Source: Usnea hakonensis (taxonomy: Eukaryota > Ascomycota > Lecanoromycetes > Lecanorales > Parmeliaceae). Taken from it: a DNA stretch of 64,000 nt. Positions 24,678 to 34,187 of the stretch are shown piece by piece. The position numbers and the translations under genes were made by a program. The notes under the pieces were generated by a model. It did not search any database. It was not told the DNA's origin and saw nothing but the letters and a program-made list of their open reading frames with translations. Position 1 is the stretch's first letter, and each line of letters starts with the position of its first letter. The stretch covers positions 124,001 to 188,000 of the forward strand of contig BLJB01000180.1 of the NCBI GenBank assembly GCA_013423325.1. The letters are read 5' to 3'.

Positions 24678-26446
24678 ATGTCTCCCACCCCGCATGATTC
24701 TGATCACCCTCCAGCTGATACCAAATCAATCTTTGGATGGATGCAGGAACTTCCTGAGGAATGTCTAGACACCATAACGGATTTAACGTCAATAGCTCTG
24801 GCCCGTTTGGGCCAACTCAGGTCATCTGCCGTGAACCATCCAGAAATCGTGTCGGACCTTGAAAACCAAGAAAAAAGATTTAGATTGTTGATGGATGGGG
24901 ACGGCGACCTTGACGAAAGACTTTTCAATGCCCCAGACGTGAGGTCTTCATTTGTTACGAATCTCAAGGCCCTTGTACGACATCTCTACACAGGTAGTAT
25001 ATTGTCCTCTGCTAAAGAGATTAAGAGATTAAGAGATTTGGCTGCTAACTTATGAGTTAGCGATTGGTCTGTGTGCCCTGGAGCAACGGAAAACTTTGTC
25101 TAAAAAGACTGATAAGGTCGTTGGAGAAGCATCAGAACAGCCTCTCCTCCCTGGAGAACAATTAGCTTGTGGTTCGCTAGAAACTGCTCCTGAGGATCTC
25201 AAAGCTATCAATGTTCAGATCAACGATTTGATAGCTAATCTCTACGGTCTATTGCTCACAAGTCGGCACTTGTGCAAGATATCTGACGCGCTAGAAGCAT
25301 GGCAAAATGATGAGGTCGAGTCTGGGAAGCGCAGACTGATTCTTCTAGATAAATTAAAGAGCAGAGCTCGTAATCTTTATCGACGAGTGCGTACATCTAT
25401 CTTGCCTACTAGCGACTCTTCAAGCGCATTCCATAGCGGCGAGAACAGCTGCGTGCCGTCGTCAATGCAGGCAAACCTTGGCTCGTCCCGTTCCAACTCA
25501 CCTTCCGACCCCTCCCTCTTCTCGGACAACGGTACTCATGGTCGCGTTCGTCCCCTGACCAATACTTCTACTTCAACTTCGCTATCGCAAGAAGCACTGT
25601 CAAGCAGTAAGCTTACAGCTTCGAACTCGTTTCGAGAGTCGAATAGCCGTAATGGACGCAATGCCACGCTTGATGAAGCCGAGTAAGTTAAATTTAAGTG
25701 ATCTGTCACAAGCTCTTCGGACTGAATCAGCCCGCAGGAAAACATTCGAGCCAGAAGTATCAGGTGGGCAGCTAAAGCTAGTCAAAAGGAGTCGTATGGT
25801 ACTAATCAAGCATCAAAACTGTGAACGATACCTTCAGAAAGTGATGCTGATTGATACTGGCGCGGACCCGAATCTCATTCGTCGCTCTGTTGCTGACGAG
25901 CTTGGTCTTACTATCATCCCAAGTAACTCGGAACACCACACAGGCCTGGACGGGTGTACCTTCAAATCTCACGGACTTGTCGTACCAGAGTGGCATTTTC
26001 TTGATAAACCGAAACCAGAGCAGAAGCGGATTCGTTTCGGCGTCATTGACAAAATCCCTAACAATATAGATATTCTGCTGGGCAAAGTATCCAGCGAAGC
26101 AATTGGTATAGATCTCTATGAACGAGATCTTTATCAACGCAGTGTCTGTGTCGCTCACTCGGCTCCGGAAGGTTCGTTGTGTTCATTATCGTCGAGCGTG
26201 TCCACACCGGTCACTGACACCACCGCTTCTATAGATACCATTGCTCAGAAACAGAGAAAGCAACAGCGCACGAGACAGGATCACGATACCACCGAGAATG
26301 AGAACATGATACGTCAGAAACTCGAAGCAGAACATGCAGAATTGATCAGACAAAGGGATGCTGCAGCCGACGCACCCGGTCATACGAAGCCTGGAATGTC
26401 AACCTCGCGGAGCGTTGTTTTTGGTAGTGGAGACGTCCGGCGATGA
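24678..26446 (+). CDS. Protein with a retropepsin-like aspartic protease domain
   Basis: Three exons, 24678-24993, 25061-25682 and 25738-26446, joined by 67-nt and 55-nt introns, give 548 residues. The N-terminal 200 residues look helical, with segments such as LPEECLDTITDLTSIALARL and QINDLIANLYGLLLTSRHLC. A Ser/Asn-rich linker follows, with repeated Ser-Asn and Ser-Ser-Leu words. Exon 3 carries VMLIDTGADPNLIRRSVADE, a retropepsin active-site loop with the catalytic Asp at 352, and later NNIDILLGK, which fits the second signature strand. The C-terminal 90 residues are charged with a short coiled coil. There is no reverse transcriptase, integrase or LTR nearby, so this is a host-type gene. 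I chose ATG 24678; the frame is open further upstream. Substrate and role are unknown. Confidence 0.78.
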
Positions 26447-27392
26447 TGAGCAAAAGTACTGGCTTTCCTTCTCACCTCTTGTCTACATCATTGGATACAA
26501 GTGATCTTGGCGTAACAAAAGGACTTGATGGAGGCTGGCAGCGTTGTTACGAGTGACACAGTATGGACTTGAGGGATATTTTCGTATCAGCCTAGCGTTA
26601 CGGCGCTGGCTGGGAGTGGAAGTCAAGGCAGTCGATACATGCCTCGAGAAAATTTATGTCTCTTCATCTCATGGAGAGTATGCTAATGTAATCACTGAAA
26701 ACCATTGCGGAGATTTGACATAACAATTTCGAAAATCATGACGCTCTGCTAAAGTATACACCAATAGAAATCCTGTTGGGAACATATTGTTAAGGAAGTC
26801 CTGTATCATTGAGTTCCAAATTAGTTGCCGGTTCCTATCCCGCTAAAGTCGTCAAATTATAATGCATCGTTGGTCATGGTGTGCTCATTGAGTATGGAGA
26901 GTTTGGCCGAGAGCCGCTTTTCCGCAGCAGAATTGTCGTCAGCCTCGTTGATGATGTACTTGCCTGGGATGTCACACACGTTGCCCTGCATGAGATGCCC
27001 CCCATGTTCTTTGTCGTGTCCTCCAATCAAATCCTATGAAATGGGAGCTATTCGCTGTCCGCAGGCTATGGGGTGCAGTGCATATTGCATACGTTGCCAG
27101 CCTATAGTCCTTCCGATACGTCATAATGATCTGATTGTAGCCTTTTGAACCAAATTGAAGATGCTTTCTTTTCTCCACCTCTACTCCTCACTCTCCGTGT
27201 CTCTTTTGGGTCTTGGAATACATCATGTCAAACCAAAACTGACTGGTGATATCGTTCATGTAAAGACACAATCGCAGAATTTTGAAGAGTGAGTAGAGCT
27301 CCGTATCTGCAAAGGTCGCGAAGTTGAAGTATATTATTTTTATAATGATCCATCATAGATAAGAGATCCGATTTTGGCCAAGCAGGATTGCC
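26447..27392. other. Intergenic DNA, about 950 bases
   Basis: No convincing gene. One 107-codon plus-strand frame at 26,825-27,148 is open but Met/Ser/Cys-rich and without a domain. Confidence 0.4.
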
Positions 27393-28446
27393 ATGTCGGA
27401 CTTGTCATCCTCCGAACCACCGGGCCATGGGAGCTGGCTACGAGTTGCCAATCTCATGGGCTGCAAGCCTGAATTGGCTGCTCTCAGAAAGTTTCAAAAG
27501 CTAAATGTGCTGAGACTTCTGGAGATGCAATCAGACTTGGCCCAGCAGGAATGGGAGTATGAGCTCCTTTGTGGCTTGGATGCTGAAGTCGACTGTCCTG
27601 AAACTCGATCTTATTCAAGCAACTGGAAGCTTTTGAATGAATCACGAGGACGAGGTGGTTCTCTTCAGAGAGATGCTTGGAGAAGACTCCGAGATGGACT
27701 AGAATCATACAGTGAGTTTAGGTCGTCATTCTTCGGTTATCGAAATGAGTCACTGAGACCCCATAAAACACTGCATTACTACAGCAGATCGAGATCTCTA
27801 AGCAGGATGGACCCAGCAAGCATGACCTAAGCTTGCTCCGAAGCTGGCTAGACAGTGCCAAGGGCAACGACTGCTCTTTACGAGGACCGGGTTCCCGCGT
27901 ATGGGCAAGTGATGGACGAGTTGGGAAGCTAGAATCCGATTTCTTGGTCTTATCCTCCAAACATAGCAATAGAGATCGGGTTGAGCGGTGGATTGGAGAC
28001 ACCTTACTTGGAGCATACCACCGTCTCATTGGTGGACGCTCTAAAGTAAGTCGCACACCTTGTACTTCTTCTAATGCACTGACGTCGTAGCATATTTGCA
28101 CTGCGGATGAGGAAATGGGGCTTACGGAGTACAACGATGAAAAAATTTCGATAGCAGCAGACATTCTGTGTACAATCTTAGCACCATTGCTTATCACTAT
28201 CCCGATGTTTATGCTATACTTTGTATCGGACATCAAGACTCGTTTGTGCATAATCATGGGATTCACGACACTATTTTCCATAAGGTCAGTATTGTGATCA
28301 TCAAATGAAAACTCCTCAACTATCCGATATACATTCTCACAAGTGGTAGCCTCGCCTTATTCTCTTCAGCCAGGAGAGTCGAGGTATTCGCTGCAACGTC
28401 TGCATTTGCAGCTGTTCAGGTTGTCTATGTCACAGTGAATCAGTGA
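27393..28446 (+). CDS. DUF6594 fungal membrane protein, one exon junction out of phase
   Basis: Opens with GHGSWLRVANLMGCKPELAA, typical of DUF6594, then YSSNWKLLNESRGRGG, SLRGPGSRVW and EYNDEKISIAADIL. Three hydrophobic segments close the protein: ILCTILAPLLITIPMFMLYF, a second after KTRLCII, and VFAATSAFAAVQVVYV. Exons are 27393-27711, about 27785-28045, 28091-28284 and 28350-28446, with the last two introns (45 and 65 nt) clean. The first junction does not work: exon 1 ends in phase 1 while the conserved continuation (ISKQDGPSKHDLSLLRSWL) needs phase 0. Either a base is missing from the sequence or the gene is broken. DUF6594 proteins are common in moulds and of unknown function. Confidence 0.75.
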
Positions 28447-29025
28447 TGCTAAAAGAGGGCGTAAAGAGACAGACATTCAGGTGATGATGATGATGTAGTC
28501 AATTATACTGCTACCACTTAAGGCACAGGCGGCAAAGGCCCAGAGCAGATCCACTCCCTAACTAGGTTTTAACTACATGTATCATCATCAAGTAAGAACC
28601 TCCCGTAGCCGTGTTCACCGTAGATAGCACGCCCGCTGGGGCTCACGGACGCGTACAAATTTTTGACCATCTACGCCTAAGGGAAAACGTTTCAAAAAAC
28701 CCTTTAGGGTACTCTAGATATAGAGACAAACGAGGGAGACAGATCATTGATATTATACCAGCACTTGTCCCTAACTCTCGGCTATTATAGTATAGTGCCT
28801 GGTATCCACCTCTTGCAGGCTAATCGGGTAGTTACAGTATACCTTTCTCTCGTATTATAGTCGTGGACCGTGGTTTCTCGATCAGACGACTCTTTAAGAT
28901 ATACATTATCACGTAGCCTCTTACGTGTTGCGCCCGACCTAGAAATCCGAGTATATTAGTAGGCGTAGTAACCTAAAGAAGAGGGGATTCCTAGCTTGAA
29001 TCGGTCCTTCGTGGGAGCGATGACA

Positions 29026-29122
29026 TGGCCTCTGTAGGATTCGAACCAACTCTGCATGCTGTGTCGTCCATAGGGTAGCAGTACCAAGTAGCAAGTGCTT
29101 GTCAGGCACCCGCCGGAGGCCA
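29026..29122 (-). other. tRNA-like element with a perfect B-box
   Basis: On the minus strand the sequence contains GGTTCGAATCC, a perfect RNA polymerase III B-box/T-arm, followed seven bases on by GAGGCCA. The opposite end, 97 bases away, is TGGCCTC, so the ends can pair over seven bases. I cannot fold convincing D and anticodon arms, and the T-stem has one mismatch. It may be a degenerate tRNA or a tRNA-derived SINE head, not a working tRNA. Confidence 0.3.
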
Positions 29123-29223
29123 GACATTCAGGTAAGGGATGAGATATGACGTTTGAGATAGTGTGATCTTTACTTTCGACATCACTTTCTTCGGAGAAAT
29201 TCTAAGTTTGACCCCTGGCCTCG

Positions 29224-29245
29224 CAAGTAGTGCTCCATTCCATGC
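29224..29245. repeat. Inverted copy of the minisatellite unit
   Basis: This 22-base stretch is the reverse complement, with one mismatch, of the last 22 bases of the third minisatellite unit at 29355-29376. The pair could form a hairpin spanning the array. Confidence 0.6.
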
Positions 29246-29268
29246 GCCGAAGTGCTCGAAGGAATAAC

Positions 29269-29376
29269 CATTACTATTACGAGCATTATATAGAGCACTA
29301 CTTGTAATACTGTAGAGAGTATTGAAAGGAGCACTACTTGCAGTACTACATAGAGCATTGAATGGAGCACTACTTG
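29269..29376. repeat. 36-nt minisatellite, three units
   Basis: Three head-to-tail units of exactly 36 bases at 29269-29304, 29305-29340 and 29341-29376 each end in GAGCACTACTTG. The units differ at a number of positions in their first two thirds. A partial fourth begins with AAGCACTTCAAGTACTGC. Because 36 is a multiple of three, a minus-strand frame stays open through it, giving a hydrophobic repeated peptide that I do not regard as a gene. Confidence 0.75.
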
Positions 29377-29613
29377 AAGCACTTCAAGTACTGCATTTAG
29401 GCCGGGAAGGTACTTTAGCTAAGAGGTATAGCGACGACGAGGTATAGGCCTAGCCACTACAGTACAGTTTGGCTGTGGCTACTAGTGAGTAATTGTAGCT
29501 ACACTAGAATTCCCAGGCTTCTCTACAGCGACAGCGAGGTTGCTGGCCTCCTGGTTGCATTTGGCGGTGGTCCCGGCAAAAAAAAGCGGGGCCGGCTGCT
29601 AGTTTCTATTATT

Positions 29614-29710
29614 ATTAGCTTATGCACACTTGCGCCTCGTTGGTGTGTGATTTTTCGAAAAAAGTGGGTCATACGATTCGCAAGCTACCTAGGTTCGTGC
29701 ATAAGCTTAT
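29614..29710. repeat. Inverted repeat, possible element ends
   Basis: ATTAGCTTATGCAC at 29614-29627 and GTGCATAAGCTTAT at 29697-29710 are inverted copies matching at 13 of 14 bases, 69 bases apart. Weaker complementarity extends outward. It could be a small MITE or a hairpin. I see no clear target-site duplication. Confidence 0.4.
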
Positions 29711-30173
29711 ACTAGTAGTGTAAGGAGCGGGGTCGCGAGGCTGAAAACTTGACCTTTTAGCGGGGATGTAAGCTGCAAACCCTCTTCAAATGACGGTCCG
29801 CCACCTGTCGTCATTCATCCCATTGACAGCAGCAACTAGGTCTATTTATTGCCGCTATCCTATTACCTTATCTCTGGGCATCGATGAAAGAATAGCGGCT
29901 GCGGTATCACTGTCGGATAGACAGATTATTCATGTCACCCTGCATACGATAAGTTTCAAAAATAATGAACGCCTTGTCTCCCCGTCATCCCTGGAAGATA
30001 TTTCATAGTGCACATCGAGACATGCATGGTCGTCAGGAATCTAGTGAACAGAATGCTAAGACGCTTTACGTACCGTTAAATCGCTTTCCCAAGACCTCTA
30101 GCCTATTTGCCTCTGTAGCACCAGAAACTTATACGAGGTAGAACATTCCTAATGCGTCATATTCTATTGATTA

Positions 30174-32372
30174 ATGTCTTCCGATAGCTGTTACGATTTT
30201 TCCCTCGATTCCTCAGAACACACAAATCAACCTTCCGAGAGATGTAGCCGCCCTGTGCTTGGAGTGAGGAGAACATCAACCCAACGAACGCTTGCTTCCG
30301 CCTCATCCAAGCCTAGACTGGAAAAGGAGCGAGAAATGAACCTCCCAACAACAGACATGATTGTGCAATCAATGGTACGCGTCAACCTGAGGTTCGAGGA
30401 CGTGACGAAGGCCGGCTGTACCGACAAGTTCCCCATATCAAGTGGTATTGTACGCTCTATTGCTGGCATACATCAAACATTCGAAGATGTAATGAGGAGG
30501 AGTCGCATCATCGAGAGAGTGTCCTCAGATGTGGCAGATCTGACACTAAAAGTTCAGGTTCAGCAAGTTGCCTTTGCAAACGCTTGCAGATTGCTCTTCA
30601 TCACTGCCGCAATGAACCAACAGGACGTCGATAGTATGATCGTGGACCGATATCACCCAATCTGGAAAGACGTATCTGCCCATCAAAACCTAGACAAAGT
30701 GATAGCACGCTTCTACCATGTATATTCAATCACACTGAATCACTTTCAAGAGAGTCTCAAACATCTGAAAGCAGGACTTCAGGCCATGAAAGGGCAAGGG
30801 AAAATTCGGGGTTTCCGTAGATACTCTTTACGACTCAAGATGTTGAAGTCGATGAACTTTGGCGCAACAGAGGATTTTTCTGCCCTCGTACAAGGTGTTA
30901 AGAACTACAACGATATATTTTGCACTTTAGTCTGGCAAGCCGTACCACGTCGATCTGATTGTATTCTTGGATCGTCATTTGCAGAAGAATTGGGCTACCA
31001 ACACAACACGGGGAAAGCATCAGCATCTCATTGCCATCTGGAACACATGCAACGAGTAACACAAGTCCTCCACGACACTTTATCTGATGCCTGGTCAAGC
31101 TGTACTTATGGGGCCCATTCTTTGAGCATTTCGTTAGACTTTGATCTAGCAGAAGCTGGCGCAACAATTGGAAGTAAAGATTTTCACTTCAGCATAGCTG
31201 TCACAAGTCCATGTTGTGATAGTACATACCGTCTGGTCATGGATCTTCCACACGGCGATTATTCTACTAGTCAGACGGTCGAGAAGGATCGATGTTCGAA
31301 GAAGGCTTGCATGGCATATAAGTCCGCTGAAGCTGCAAAACGAACCATAACTTTGAACTCAAGCGCTTATCGAGTTGAGCGCCAAATGCCTGCGGTTACG
31401 GTGTACACAAGTTCAATGCAAAACGGGGTACTAGATTTGGACTTCGCCGAAGACCTGTGTCATCAACTGCGGAGTTCACCCATTTTTGTAGACCCCGAAC
31501 GAGGGACGGACAATAGTGCGCTAGGATACTTGGAGGCATCAAAAGGTTTTAGATTCTTTGTTTCTTCTGCCTCTAGGTATGAGAGACAGAGTTCGCATTC
31601 GCTAGACGAGATTCTTCTGCGCGCGCACAATGAAGGTCGTGCCATCCCACTGGAAGATAGACTTCGAACTGCTTGGTTACTGGCAAGGGCTATTCTTTAT
31701 TTGAATACCAGTTCCTGGCTATCTCAAGCGTGGAGTACTCGAGATGTACACTTTTTTGACAGGGATGAAAACAAAAGCTGGGCCTTGGGTGAGCCTTTCT
31801 TGCAAGCTCCATTAGAAGATAAAACAAATCGAGGGCCTATCGATGAAAGAGTTGACGCGACTGCTACTAGTTCGAACCTACTATCATTTGGGCTTGTCCT
31901 GATCGAACTTGCGCTCTCAGCACCCTGGCGCAAGCTACAGCTACGGGAGGACATAACAGAAAACCTATTCACATGGGAAAAGGACCTTTTGAACCTGATG
32001 CATTTGAGTGAAACTGTAACGGGAGAACTAGGCTCGAGATATGCCAAGGTTGTTCAAACCTGTGTATTCCAAGGGCTTGAAGTCCATGAAGTGCATGGTC
32101 TTCGGAAAGGGGAGCTGGACAAGCTTATATTTGAGGATATCGTGCAAGAATTAGATCACTGTCTATCAGTCGTGACATTCAAATGTGGTATGCATGGTGA
32201 TCCTAGCGAGACGCCATATGCTGATCATAATTGTTCGAACCAGTCCCCTCTTCTGCCGCTTCCGAACACAGGAAGTGACGGATATCTACGACCAAGCCTC
32301 CTCGAAATTTTATTCCGGCAGAGACTACTTAAGCAGACGTCGGACCAGCGTTACAACGATGAGCAGGCATGA
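30174..32372 (+). CDS. DUF7580-type fungal protein
   Basis: A single open frame of 732 residues. The N-terminal 300 residues are helical, with QVQQVAFANACRLLFITAAM. A polar middle follows, and the C-terminal third (from about residue 490) has a kinase-like layout without kinase motifs: RTAWLLARAILYLNTSSWLS, then LLSFGLVLIELALSAPWRKL, and finally VVQTCVFQGLEVHEVHG and ELDHCLSVV. That order is typical of DUF7580, a domain common in expanded, variable gene sets of moulds and sometimes found in NLR-like proteins. No signal peptide or membrane segment is visible. The start at 30174 is the first ATG, and the N-terminal Ser-rich 50 residues are less certain. Function is unknown. Confidence 0.8.
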   Translation: MSSDSCYDFSLDSSEHTNQPSERCSRPVLGVRRTSTQRTLASASSKPRLEKEREMNLPTTDMIVQSMVRVNLRFEDVTKAGCTDKFPISSGIVRSIAGIHQTFEDVMRRSRIIERVSSDVADLTLKVQVQQVAFANACRLLFITAAMNQQDVDSMIVDRYHPIWKDVSAHQNLDKVIARFYHVYSITLNHFQESLKHLKAGLQAMKGQGKIRGFRRYSLRLKMLKSMNFGATEDFSALVQGVKNYNDIFCTLVWQAVPRRSDCILGSSFAEELGYQHNTGKASASHCHLEHMQRVTQVLHDTLSDAWSSCTYGAHSLSISLDFDLAEAGATIGSKDFHFSIAVTSPCCDSTYRLVMDLPHGDYSTSQTVEKDRCSKKACMAYKSAEAAKRTITLNSSAYRVERQMPAVTVYTSSMQNGVLDLDFAEDLCHQLRSSPIFVDPERGTDNSALGYLEASKGFRFFVSSASRYERQSSHSLDEILLRAHNEGRAIPLEDRLRTAWLLARAILYLNTSSWLSQAWSTRDVHFFDRDENKSWALGEPFLQAPLEDKTNRGPIDERVDATATSSNLLSFGLVLIELALSAPWRKLQLREDITENLFTWEKDLLNLMHLSETVTGELGSRYAKVVQTCVFQGLEVHEVHGLRKGELDKLIFEDIVQELDHCLSVVTFKCGMHGDPSETPYADHNCSNQSPLLPLPNTGSDGYLRPSLLEILFRQRLLKQTSDQRYNDEQA

Positions 32373-33639
32373 GTTAAATGATTTTGGCATATGTCTCGAT
32401 GCAGAGGCTTGATGCTTATTGAGACGCGCATTTCTTTCTACTTGAGCATCATAGTAGCGGTATGAGTAACACAAGAGTTGCGAGCGACGACGTTTCATAT
32501 CGGTGATAAGTGTTGAAATAAGTGGATCTGGAAGTGGTATGACTATGGGATATCTAGGAAGCATTGATTGTATACCCAGAAGCTTCCCTGGAGTATGCCC
32601 ATTTAACATGCTATTTTGGATGGCTGGCCGGACAACTGCTATCGGAAGGCTGATATTTGGAGCCAAATTTCAACCATAAGATCGGTAGTCAGGGATCATT
32701 AGGGTAAATTCAAAGGGAGGTACGGTGGGGTAGTAGTCTGATAAGGAAAGAGAAAGAGGTAGGAGGAAGAGGAAACCGACACAGAAGTAGTCAAGGTTAT
32801 CAAAAAAATCTCGGAACTATCTACAGAAGGAAAACAACAAGAACCTTGGTCTAGGATAACACTTCCCTTTTTCTCTATGACCAAAAGCCCCAGCGCTGTG
32901 CAAATGCTTAACAAAGAACGAACCTGTGTTTTGTCGAGTTCCTGTGACAATTTGTCCGAGAAGATCTTATCATTACTTTCATTCATCTGCCTTTTGACAC
33001 CTTGTCGTTGGTTCGCCGAGCGCTGAACGTGTGGGAGACTTCTTGTCGTTGTCGTGGTTTGACCCGTTGAGGCTGTCTCCATGATGCAGGAAGACAAGAA
33101 TGGCTACTGATACCTTGCTTGCTGCATATGAATCCGCGCATACATACGGGTGACTTTGTGCAAACCCTATACCGAAACTTCGATTCTACAGTGTATCAGA
33201 GCCACCGGCATTGGATTGAGTCTTCACCCTTCAATACTGCATCCAATAGGGTGCGGAGAAATGAAAGAGAAGCGATGGAAGATGTGGGAAACGTCTTGTC
33301 GAGTTACCTGACGTCCTTCACAAGCTCTTGGTAAATGACAACTCTATGTTATCTCAGTTGCCGGCTGAAGAAGATTTTTGCACCTTCGAATTGCAAGCTA
33401 GTGGATGCTGTTTTAAATCTTTCTGAACCATAGAATTGATGTCTCACTTCTATTTCATTCGTTGAGACTGCTCGCGGCGCAAACTCGATTCTTCTTGTTC
33501 TCCAGATCCTCCGACACAGACATATCTACGAATTTATCGGGTATGGATTAGAATAGCCCTCGACTACCTCAAAGTATTAGACCGCTATTTGCTGAAGAAT
33601 ATTCCTAAGTCAGTTTGAGTCTATCATTAGATCGTGCGA
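32373..33639. other. Intergenic DNA, about 1.3 kb
   Basis: One 132-codon minus-strand frame (32,699-33,097) is open, Ser/Thr-rich and without a domain, so I leave it uncalled. The remainder has no supported gene and may include eroded remains of the DUF7580 copy that follows. Confidence 0.4.
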
Positions 33640-33820
33640 AGCTCATACGCCAACGTCTACCTGATTGATATGTACAAGTTGTTCAGACGTGCTTGTCGCT
33701 TGGGTTGGAAGCACAGCGGACGTAAGATCTTGGGAAAGCGGAGCTGGATGAAGTTGTTTTTGAAGAAGTCGTGAAAGAGCTGGACAAGAGTCTTTCGGTT
33801 GTGTCATCTGTTCCTCGTCT
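33640..33820 (+). pseudogene. C-terminal fragment of a second DUF7580 gene
   Basis: From 33675 the frame reads QVVQTCLSLGLEAQRT, then a TAA at 33723-33725, then DLGKAELDEVVFEEVVKELD and SLSVVSS. This parallels the end of the intact upstream gene (KVVQTCVFQGLEVHEVHG, GELDKLIFEDIVQELD, CLSVVTF). No upstream part of the protein is readable, so it is a truncated and stop-bearing relic lying in the same orientation about 1.3 kb downstream of its relative. Confidence 0.65.
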
Positions 33821-34187
33821 GTACTCTGGTCCTAGCATGGGATCATGTGCTAACGGTAGGTAGTGTTGTAAATCAGTACCCTCTTCGACCGAAACTTACA
33901 GTGCGGAAACCACAAATTGACTAAAGCTCCACAATCATCTTATCTTGAGCTTGTTCTTTCGAACTTCGTGCCTGCTATTGACATTCAATTATTAATCCCG
34001 CAGGCAAAAGACGTCTACTTTCTCTACCGTGATGACCCCGAAGGCCAGATTTCAATGACACATACAAAAGCCAGCCCACAGCAAAGTCTTGTCCCGTCCA
34101 GCATTATACAGCCATCAAACCAAGCATCTTCCACCAACATGTCGTCCCAGCCCAACACATCACAAATAAACCACGCTATGCGACCCG
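33821..34187. other. Intergenic DNA
   Basis: A 95-codon plus-strand frame at 33,917-34,204 is open and Ser/Gln/Pro-rich without a domain. Nothing is supported. Confidence 0.35.

Larger units (their letters stand above)
28447..30173. other. Gene-free repeat-bearing stretch, about 1.7 kb
   Basis: AT-rich and patchy, with GATGATGATGATG near 28,483, several TATTATAG words at 28,785-28,860, the tRNA-like element, the 36-nt minisatellite and an inverted repeat listed separately. The 12-mer AGACATTCAGGT occurs at about 28,471 and again at 29,122. The impression is of decayed mobile-element DNA. No gene is supported. Confidence 0.45.

Noticed and set aside
23351..24792. Minus-strand frames of 60-140 codons
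   Set aside because: No recognisable motif; possible decayed genes but not supportable.
29182..29382. Hydrophobic repeated minus-strand frame
   Set aside because: It is the 36-nt minisatellite read in frame; a multiple-of-three period keeps it open by chance.
29569..29720. LTR or retroelement end near the inverted repeat
   Set aside because: No polymerase or integrase text and no paired long terminal repeat in the window.
32699..33097. 132-codon Ser/Thr-rich minus-strand frame
   Set aside because: Low-complexity composition and no homologous-looking motif.
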